Assembly (NCBI GenBank): GCA_025531455.1
Contig: JAMYHL010000052.1
Location: forward strand, 186,001 to 250,000
DNA from: Apiotrichum sp. Y4204
Taxonomy: Eukaryota; Basidiomycota; Tremellomycetes; Trichosporonales; Trichosporonaceae
Direction: 5' to 3'
DNA: 64,000 nucleotides
The notes beneath the pieces are model-generated. The model was not told where the DNA came from, ran no database searches, and saw only the letters and a program-made list of their open reading frames with translations. Shown here piece by piece: positions 56,845 through 64,000 of the stretch. Both the position numbers and the translations under genes were made by a program. Numbering within the stretch: position 1 is the first letter of the stretch; each line of letters begins with the position of its first letter.

Positions 56845-58044
56845 ATGCCTTCCTCGCGGTACAAACGCATGCGCATCTCCAAGTCTGAGCCACCACGGCT
56901 GCCTCCTGACGATGAGACCAGCTATCGCCTCCCCCTAGACCCCATCGCCCTGTGCCCACGCAACAACGTCCTCAACAGCCGAGTCATCATGGGCGAAGTG
57001 TTCAGCTACCTCCACACAAAGGACCTCCATTCCGTGGCCCTCGTAAACAAGGTCTTCAACCGCGCGGCTGTGCCGCTGCTCTACTCTCATGTTGATCTCT
57101 CCATGTTTCGCCGCAAGGATGAGCCGGCCGTGCCCAAGAAGAATTGCCCCCACATCATCAAGTCCGTCACGCTCTACGCCCATCGCAGTTGGGACTGCAA
57201 CGGCACTTTTGGAGTCGGTACCTCCAAAGTCGACACCGTACTCGTCAACAATCAGGACGGCCCGAAGACCTCAAGCAGCTCATGGTGCTATCCTTGTCCT
57301 CAAGTGGGGAAGATGGAGATTCAACGGCTAGTCGTTCTTCCCCCCGAGCTCGGTCGCTACAAAACCAGCAACTGGTTCTTTGTCCCCCGAACCGACTGTC
57401 CGGAGATCACGGTCCTCCTTCGTCACCTACACCCGGGGTCGACGTACAACGTTCCCTTCCATCTTTCTGTCTATCACATGGGGTGTCATGACCCAGTGGA
57501 GAACCCAACCAAGCACCTGACCTTCGTCCTCCTCCCCCACTTTTGGGACGATGGACTCTTGTTTATAAAACGTCCCAAGTTTTTCGACCCTGTCAAACTT
57601 CAGCAGAACATGGATTGTCTCGTGGACATGATCTGTCTGCGGATTGGAGCCTACGCCGACTTTGCTGTTACTCTCGTTGGCCTTGAAGACCTCAACCCAT
57701 TCGCCAAACAATTCCACTGGTCCTTAAGTGGGCTTCGAGAGAATAAGCGAAAGACCCAGTTCTGGAACACTCTGAAGCGCCTTCTCCCGCAGAAGTGGAC
57801 TCGCGAACAGCGAGACCTCCGCCTGTCGAGCGTTAACCTGGTTTCGTTTGAGGACTACCTCCGTAACGGCAAGTGGAGCCCCAATGCCCTGTCGCCCATT
57901 CTGGCCAACCGTTGGCTCAACCTTATCGATCTTCGTCGCGCAATGGACGGTGCCAGCAGCGCCAAAAAGAAACGCGCTTACGCCCTGGAAGCTGGCTTCC
58001 TCTGCCATGCTTTCACGAAGAGGAAGAGAGAAGAGGAGGGTTGA
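56845..58044 (+). CDS. F-box-like protein (paralogue 2)
   Basis: Single coding exon of 399 residues from MPSSRYKRMRISKSEPPR. An F-box-like segment lies at about 48-85 (VIMGEVFSYLHTKDLHSVAL, VNKVFNRAAVPLLYSHVDLS). The following part aligns by layout with the gene at 51378: FVLLPHFWDDG, VTLVGLEDLNPFA, and VNLVSFEDYLRNGKW then RWLNLIDLR near the end. The tail is basic (AKKKRAYALE; TKRKREEEG) and could act as a nuclear signal. The two paralogues are on opposite strands, pointing away from each other. A CT-rich leader with a probable intron (56729-56815) precedes the start. Confidence 0.72.
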   Translation: MPSSRYKRMRISKSEPPRLPPDDETSYRLPLDPIALCPRNNVLNSRVIMGEVFSYLHTKDLHSVALVNKVFNRAAVPLLYSHVDLSMFRRKDEPAVPKKNCPHIIKSVTLYAHRSWDCNGTFGVGTSKVDTVLVNNQDGPKTSSSSWCYPCPQVGKMEIQRLVVLPPELGRYKTSNWFFVPRTDCPEITVLLRHLHPGSTYNVPFHLSVYHMGCHDPVENPTKHLTFVLLPHFWDDGLLFIKRPKFFDPVKLQQNMDCLVDMICLRIGAYADFAVTLVGLEDLNPFAKQFHWSLSGLRENKRKTQFWNTLKRLLPQKWTREQRDLRLSSVNLVSFEDYLRNGKWSPNALSPILANRWLNLIDLRRAMDGASSAKKKRAYALEAGFLCHAFTKRKREEEG

Positions 58045-58566
58045 GGGATGGAGAAGAAGGCACGAGTAACAAAAAGCAGAGGACACTGACTTTGTCGAGA
58101 AGAACCGCACGCGATACATAATAATGAGTAGGAGTACATAGATGTTCATACAGTTCCGTCCACGCGCTCATACGCCACCACCAGTCACTCCCCATGTTGC
58201 ATGTCAGTAGTTCGTTTAGCCTTGACCGTGCCCACCTCGTGATACCCACTGAGAGCCATAGCAATACTGCAAGACAGCCGTCATTTTAATACCGCAAGCA
58301 CGCTGAGATGTATATACCTCCATACAATGTTGGGCAAGTAAGTGCTGGGCAAGTGCGCGAACGTCGAGAGATCAGGGACCGCAAATGTTTGTTTACAAGA
58401 CAGCGGCGGAGTATACCCGGGCCAATGTCGGACCGTTTTCGGCATCTATCGGGTAGCCGGCGGTTCATGTGGGAGCATCAGACATCCGGGGGGTATCCGT
58501 CCAGGATGTGGGAACCATTCTTGAACTCTCCCTCCTCTCTCCAGTTCACCCTCATCTCCATCCAGA
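58045..58566. other. Intergenic, promoter of xylulokinase
   Basis: About 520 bases. tgtatatacctcc (58310-58322) is a possible TATA element, well upstream of the start. CT-rich bases precede the ATG. Confidence 0.4.
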
Positions 58567-60528
58567 ATGGTCTCTCCCCTCTTCCTAGGCCTCGACAGCT
58601 CCACACAGGCACTCAAGGCGTCGCTCCTCGACGACTCGCTCGCCGTCCTCGGCGAGGTGGAGGTCCGCTTCGACGCGGACCTCGCGCACTTCCACACCCG
58701 CAGCGGCGTCCTCCACGGGCCAGAGGGCAGCGGCGAGGTCTTCTCTCCCGTCCTCCAGCCGATCGAGGCGCTCGATCTCCTGTGCGAGCGTATTCGCGAG
58801 GCGGGGTGGGATGTGGGCAGGATTCGCGGCGTCGCCGCCGCGGGGCAGGTGAGGCAGTCTCAAAGGCCGCGGATGTACACCTTCCCTTGTCATCCGCAAA
58901 GCCCATCTCCCACTCGCTGACAGCAGCAACACGCCTCAGTGTACTGGTCGCACGACGCGGCGCGCCTTCTGGGCTCACTGGACGCGTCGTCGCCCATGGC
59001 GGCGCAGCTGCGCGGCGCGTTCTCGCGCGACATTATCCCCAACTGGCAAGACTCGTCGACAGGGGCCGAATGCGATGCGCTGACGTCTGCTGTTGGCGGC
59101 GCAGAGGAGCTCGCGCGGATAACTGGCTCAGCGGCACATACGCGGTTTACCGGCGCGCAGATTATGCGCTTCCGCCGCGCGTTCCCGGACGCGTACGCTG
59201 CGACCAGCCGGATCTCGCTCGTGAGCTCATTCGTGACTACCCTGCTGTGTGCCGATGGCGAGGTCAAGGGCATTGACGAGAGCGATGCGTGCGGGATGAA
59301 TCTGTGGGATATGGACGCGGAAGGACGGGGATGGAACAGGACGCTGCTGGAGGTTATTGCTGGCTCTGCCCCTGCGGCGGACGAGCTTGAACGCAAGCTT
59401 GGTACGGTCGAGACGGACGGCGGGCGGCCCGTGGGGCGGATCGGGAAATGGTTTGTGCAGCGGTACGGATTCAGTCCCGACTGCCTCGTCTTCCCGGGTA
59501 CGGGGGACAATCCCGCAACGTTCCTCTCCCTCGTGCTGCGTCCGTCCGAGGGTCTCGTGTCGCTCGGCACGAGTGACGTCGTCCTCGTCTCAACAGAGCA
59601 GTATACGCCCCACCCCGAATTCCACGCGTTCTTCCACCCCGCAATGATAGCCCCGCCCTCTGCGCAGGACAAGGCAGCAGGAACGCACCGCACGCAGCAC
59701 GAGCGTCCGCGGTACTTTAACATGCTGGTGTACAAGAACGGCTCGCTCGCCAGGGAACATGTCCGCGATACGTACTTCCACAAGTCGTGGGATGCGTTCA
59801 ATGCCGCGGCGGAGCGGCTGCGTCCGAAGAGCAGGGCCGACGTGCCGCAGGAGACGGCGTTCTGGTGGCTCCTCCCAGACATTATTGTGAGTTGCGGAGC
59901 GAAGCGTAGCAGGGCTCGCAGGGCTAACAGGCAGCCGGCCGGCGCCCACGGCGTGTTCAAGTATCGCGGCCACCCCGCGTCATCCGCCGAGCGCGTCGAG
60001 GACTTTGCCGACGTGGACGCAGAGGCGCTTGCGATCCTCGAGTCCCAGATGCTCAACTACCGCACGCGCTCGCACGCAATTCTCGGGGGGAACGCCGCCC
60101 TCTCCCGGGTATATGCGACGGGTGGCGCGGCGCGCAACTCCACAATCTGCACGGTCATGGCCGACGCGCTCGGGTGTCCCGTCTCCAAACCTGTCGAGTG
60201 GGACGCGGCGGCCGGCGCGTGGCGCGATGCGGGGTGGAACGCGTGCAGCGTCGGCGTCGCGTACAAGGCCCGCTGGGGGTGGGAGCGCGCGCAGGGCCGC
60301 ACAGTGGCGTTTGACGACCTCGTGCGTGAGATCCGCCGCAAACAGGTAGATACCATCCCGCAAGAGGCGCGGGCAGACGCCGAGGACGGCGTGCACAATG
60401 TCGCGGTACCTGGGCCGGGAGCGGCGGCGTATGCTGACGCCGCGGATTGGTGGATGGAGCTCGAGGCGCGGGCGCTGCGCGACAGTAAGCGGAATGAGCG
60501 CGAGAGTAAGCAGAATGAGGCGTCGTAG
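58567..60528 (+). CDS. D-xylulokinase (FGGY family)
   Basis: Phosphorylates D-xylulose to xylulose-5-phosphate, feeding the pentose phosphate pathway. Exons 58567-58848, 58927-59886 and 59935-60528 give 611 residues, as in fungal XKS1. The N-terminal FLGLDSSTQALKA is the first phosphate-binding loop. AAGQQHASVYWS carries the sugar-binding HG/HA motif. CGMNLWDMDAEGRGWN and SLGTSDVVLVS follow. YATGGAARNSTICTVMADAL is the second FGGY signature. The intron-1 acceptor is a tandem cagcag (NAGNAG), so one Gln more or less is possible. Intron 2 is 48 bases, stop-free and in frame, so its removal is inferred from family alignment and the cag acceptor. Confidence 0.93.
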
Positions 60529-60578
60529 TGTATGTTGAAACTATATGGATACATCGGTCACTGTCTATACAAAACTAA

Positions 60579-61700
60579 TTACGAGGTGACGGAGGCAGCC
60601 TGCTCGGCGGTGGCTATTGTCGACGGGGTAGCGGGAACAGCACCGGCAGCGACGGTCTCGCTGGCGGCGCCAAACTCGAGGAGGATCTTGCCCTTTGCGC
60701 GACCGCTCTCGAGGCGCTCAAAGCCCTGGCGGTACTGGTCGACGGGGAAGCGCGAGTCGACAACAACACGCAGCTTGCCGGCGTCGACATAGTCGGACAG
60801 CTGCTGCAGCTGCGGCCCGTCGGGGTGCATGAAGAGGTACTCGTAGTGGATACCGGCCCTGTGGGAGGCCGTGACAGTGTTGCCACTCCGCGATCCAAGG
60901 ACGCGGTTGACGATCCACCGCTTCCACCAGGGGAGGTACTCGTCAAACTGTCCCGGGAGCTGGACACCAGCAATGCTAACAATGTGTCCACCACGCGCGA
61001 CGGCCGCAAAGAGGTCTTCCATGGCCGCATCGCCGTCCTTGAACCCGACGAGGTCGAAGACCTTGTCAAACTTTTCGCTTTCCGTCAGGCTCGCGAGCTT
61101 GGTCGTGCGGTAGTTGATGACCGTGTCCGCGCCCGCCTTGCGGACGAGCGGCTCGCCGTCGGGGCTCGCAGTGGTAGTCACGATCGCGCCGCGGATCTTG
61201 GCGAGCTGGATGGCAAACTGGCCGACGCCGCCCGCGCCGCCGGTGATGAGCACGCGGTCGCCGGCTTTCAGGCCAAGCACGTCGAATGCCTGGTGGGCAG
61301 TGAGGCCGGCGAGGGGGAGGCCGCCGGCGTCGACGAGGGGGATGGATTTGGGCGCGCGCGCGACAATGTCCTCGTCGTGGGCGGAATACTCGGCATACGC
61401 CTCCATCTTGACTTTGCCGACGCGGACGACGACATTGTCCCCGACGGCAAACTTGGTTGCGCCGTCGCCGAGCGCCGCGACCGTGCCAGAGAGCTCGTTG
61501 CCGCCAATCACGGGGAGGGTCTGCGGAAAGACCATCTTGATCGCGCCGCTGCGCTGGTAAATGTCCAGAGGGTTGAAGCCCGCCGCGGCGGTGCGGATGA
61601 GGACCTGCCCGCGGCCCGGAGTCGGCTTCGGCATGTCCAGGAGCTTGGTCACCTCCGGCCCGCCGTACGCCGTGTATGCGACTGCCTTCATCGTGGTCAT
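60579..61700 (-). CDS. MDR-family NADPH-dependent oxidoreductase (quinone reductase-like)
   Basis: Single exon, 373 residues. Medium-chain dehydrogenase/reductase without the zinc-ligand residues, as in quinone oxidoreductases and alkenal reductases. GroES-like N-terminal domain: MKAVAYTAYGGPEVTKLLD, AAGFNPLDIYQRSGA. Rossmann domain: GDRVLITGGAGGVGQFAIQL (about 148-167), the NADPH loop. C-terminal YRQGFERLESGRAKGKILLE is the classic end of the family. A short hydrophobic Ala/Thr tail follows. The stop is 50 bases from the xylulokinase stop on the other strand. A second ATG lies three codons in. Substrate unknown. Confidence 0.9.
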   Translation of the reverse strand: MTTMKAVAYTAYGGPEVTKLLDMPKPTPGRGQVLIRTAAAGFNPLDIYQRSGAIKMVFPQTLPVIGGNELSGTVAALGDGATKFAVGDNVVVRVGKVKMEAYAEYSAHDEDIVARAPKSIPLVDAGGLPLAGLTAHQAFDVLGLKAGDRVLITGGAGGVGQFAIQLAKIRGAIVTTTASPDGEPLVRKAGADTVINYRTTKLASLTESEKFDKVFDLVGFKDGDAAMEDLFAAVARGGHIVSIAGVQLPGQFDEYLPWWKRWIVNRVLGSRSGNTVTASHRAGIHYEYLFMHPDGPQLQQLSDYVDAGKLRVVVDSRFPVDQYRQGFERLESGRAKGKILLEFGAASETVAAGAVPATPSTIATAEQAASVTS

Positions 61701-63274
61701 CGTGGTGATATTAGTGAGTGGCGAGGGGTGGGTTAGGGTTTTGGGATTGTGGTGTGGGAAGTTGTTGTTCTCATTCCCTGTCAGATATATATACGTGTTC
61801 CAGTGAAGTCATTGGGTCATCAGCTCTTGCTGTGCTTATCAGCAAGCTCCGACGCCGCGTTACGAGACCGACGGGCACGGCTCCACCACGCCGCGCCGTG
61901 CCCGCCCGGCGCTGCGCGCCCCGCGCCCCGATGACGATGACGACAGTGAGGAAGAGGAAAACGAGGGAAGGGAAGCTGATAAAGCGTGCCTGAGCCACAG
62001 TCGGGAAAATTCTCACACGGGATGAGAAAGTGTGGGGCTCCTCATTAGCCCTTCCTTCGTGATGATCGACGTCGACGACTAGAAGCCAGCGCGTACAGCT
62101 GGTTGTTCTCAGAACAAGTAGGAGAGCTACGCAATCCCGCCAGTAAGGAGGATATACTCTGCTGAAAGCGTGCAAGAATAGTAACAACATCGTGGGCGGG
62201 ATTCCATGGGACGCGCCTCCGTGGTCCATATCCTCCTAGGGAAGAATGTGCGAGTTGGCAGACGTCTGCAGTCTATCGTATCTGGACTGTAGCTCTACAC
62301 CTTTTTGGCGTCTCCCAGATCCCCTAATAGGAAGAGAATCAACAAAGGCGCAGCGGAAGAGACACAGGAAGGGAATGAAGCAATAGGATACCATATAGGA
62401 CAGACTACAGAAGATGCCCAACATCTCACCATAAGAAGATCCCAGCAGGTGGTTACCGCGCTAGACCCACTGGCCACTGGCCGCTGGGCCACCATCTGGC
62501 GATCTCGCGATCTCGCGATCTCACCATCTAGAATCTCGCGAGACATCGGTGCACGCGGTCCGCGCGTGGAGGTACCCCAAGCCAGACTGCAGACTGACAA
62601 CCATAATTGCATGATCCACCTCTTGCTGGAAACAGCCCACCGGCCACCATTCATGAGTGTTCAGTGCTATCCCCGTTCTCTAAAGGCGGCACTAACGCGC
62701 TGTTTCCATTACTCGGTATAAAGTCGTCGTGGGTCAGCCGTGAATCAGCAGTCCGACGACGGGCGAGCACTCCATTAGCGAGCGAGACCGCTGTCTCCAG
62801 GGATATAAATGTATATATCGCTGTGGTCGATCCGCGCCACCGGTGATGGCACGGGGTGGGAACGCCGTGTGGTGGTGGGCCCGTTGGGGTGATTGTGCGG
62901 CGCCGAAACGGACACACTTGGGGCCGACGGGCAGGGATGGGTATTTCCGTAGTTCCGCCACGCGAGTTTTGCGGGGTCCCGGGATTTTCTTCTATCCCCG
63001 GACACTGGCCACTAGTATAAGGCCTCCACTAGTAGTAACTGGACACAAGTCGAGAACTTGAGCAATTGAGCGAGTGGGACGACGGCGCAGCGGCGGCGGT
63101 TCCTGTGGCATGTGGCGCGATAGTCTTCGCGATATCTTTGCTAGTCTCGATTTTCAGACACCGTAAGTCATGCGGATGATAGTCAGTATCAGGCAGTACT
63201 TCCCGTCTCTCTGGCCAAACAGCATACATGCCCAAACTCAATTACTGGTATAGCACCTCCCGGAAGATCCGCGT
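61701..63274. other. Intergenic
   Basis: About 1.6 kb without a supported gene. It contains a ctcgcgat repeat (62499-62520) and a TATA-rich spot at 62803-62818 followed by a 72-codon frame that I do not call. Confidence 0.5.
61785..61793 (-). promoter_or_regulatory. TATA box of the MDR oxidoreductase
   Basis: A tatatatat element lies about 85-95 bases upstream of the minus-strand start, a usual position for fungal promoters. Confidence 0.5.
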
Positions 63275-64000
63275 CTACTTGGTCTTGGGGTTCTCCGCCG
63301 CGGAGACCTCGCCCTTGTCCAGCTCGGCCTTGTACCACTCTGTCCAGCGGTCGAGGCCGTCAATAATGCCCACGAGCGGCGTGTACCCGAGCAGGCGGCG
63401 GGCGCGCTCCGAGTCGTAGTAACGCTGCTGCGTGGCAAAGGTGACGCGGAAGCGCGTGAAACCGGGTTCGCGGCGAGTGAGCTTGGAGAATGCCTCGGCA
63501 AGCGTCGCGAGCAGGAGGCCCAGCCCGACGGGAAGGACAATGGTGTATGGCGGAATGTGGCCGAGCTTGCGCCAGATCGAGCGCGTCCAGTCCCAGAAGT
63601 TGACGGGCTCGCAGTTGTTGATAAAGAAGGCCTGGCCGGCGACTGCGGGGCCGGGCCCGGCCTCGTCGTCCGCCAGATCCGAGAACTGGTCCATGCGCGA
63701 GCGGAGTACTGGGCGCAGGTCGGACGCGTCCACCTCGCCACTCTCAAACTTTGCCGCAATCGCGAGATCCTCCGCCGTTGGGTCCGCCTTCGGGCCGAGG
63801 GGGTGCGCCGCCGACGTCGGGATGCGGTACTCGCCCAGGGAGAGGTTCACTTCCGGCAACGGCTCGTGGAGCCCAGCAATAGGATAGTGGTCCTCGAGGC
63901 GGTCGGCCGCGAGGAGGTGCGCGTGTGCGACGTTGCCGACATAGGTCCAGTCGAAGAGGTTGGTGTTGTCGCCAATCTGGAACTTTGTCTGTCCGTTCTT
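63275..64000 (-). CDS. ERG26: Sterol-4-alpha-carboxylate 3-dehydrogenase, C-terminal part (partial)
   Basis: ER enzyme of ergosterol synthesis that oxidises and decarboxylates the C-4 carboxysterol. The window holds the last 241 residues; the 5' part with the NAD loop and YxxxK lies beyond the right edge. The frame opens with KNGQTKFQIGDNTNLFDWTY then VGNVAHAHLLAADRL, the conserved substrate-side motif of the 3-beta-HSD/ERG26 family. GQAFFINNCEPVNFWDWTRS follows, then a hydrophobic membrane-associated stretch (IVLPVGLGLLLATLAEAFSK) and TFATQQRYYDSERARRLLGY, near the end of all ERG26 proteins. The segment between ~50 and ~110 is an insert relative to the core, rich in Ala/Asp. No intron is needed in the visible part. 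Confidence 0.92.
   Translation of the reverse strand, partial: KNGQTKFQIGDNTNLFDWTYVGNVAHAHLLAADRLEDHYPIAGLHEPLPEVNLSLGEYRIPTSAAHPLGPKADPTAEDLAIAAKFESGEVDASDLRPVLRSRMDQFSDLADDEAGPGPAVAGQAFFINNCEPVNFWDWTRSIWRKLGHIPPYTIVLPVGLGLLLATLAEAFSKLTRREPGFTRFRVTFATQQRYYDSERARRLLGYTPLVGIIDGLDRWTEWYKAELDKGEVSAAENPKTK

Noticed and set aside
62846..63061. 71-codon frame behind a TATA-rich spot
   Set aside because: Composition is not protein-like (clustered Trp/Arg/Gly) and nothing else supports it.

Overview
This is a stretch of a compact fungal nuclear genome. It carries intron-rich protein genes on both strands with GT-AG introns, many only 33-40 bases long, CTRAY-like branch points (ctgac, ctaac), GC-rich third codon positions and eukaryotic tRNA genes with anticodon-loop introns. 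The gene content (glycogen synthase, sterol C-3 dehydrogenase, SNG1/DUF3533 protein, CYP8-type U-box cyclophilin, LARP1, divergent F-box proteins) fits a basidiomycete yeast, probably Tremellomycetes and perhaps Trichosporonales. The species cannot be fixed from this window alone.

Layout, left to right. 1-10.4 kb is dense: the 3' end of a DEAD-box helicase; a mitochondrial nucleoside diphosphate kinase sharing a short divergent promoter with an AlkB-like dioxygenase; a TRIC-like membrane protein; a GH13 alpha-glucosidase; and a 12-exon DNA topoisomerase III. 12.2-15.4 kb holds serine hydroxymethyltransferase with two in-frame starts, a tRNA-Leu(CAG) and YAE1. 15.7-18.3 kb holds three small cysteine-rich secreted proteins in tandem, two of them in a recent segmental duplication. 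18.3-26.6 kb is gene-poor; the only well-supported gene there is a three-exon, 138-residue single-pass membrane protein.

26.6-31 kb carries a U-box cyclophilin and a disordered coiled-coil protein. 32.7-34.2 kb holds a poorly resolved gene region with a 437-base stretch lacking any AG dinucleotide. 35.9-44.8 kb carries glycogen synthase, an SNG1-like transporter, a second tRNA-Leu(CAG) and the 18S rRNA dimethyltransferase DIM1. 45.6-51 kb carries a LARP1-like RNA-binding protein and the U3 snoRNP protein IMP3. Two F-box-like paralogues (51.4-52.5 and 56.8-58.0 kb) flank a 4.4 kb gene-poor stretch. The right end has xylulokinase, a zinc-independent MDR oxidoreductase and the 3' part of ERG26.

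Themes: one-carbon and nucleotide metabolism targeted to mitochondria (NDK, SHMT); ribosome biogenesis and translation (DIM1, IMP3, YAE1, LARP1, DEAD-box helicase, tRNA-Leu); and carbohydrate use and storage (alpha-glucosidase, glycogen synthase, xylulokinase). No operon logic applies. I found no transposon, CRISPR array, viral gene or secondary-metabolite cluster. Exon boundaries are my own reading of splice signals and reading frames, not transcript data.
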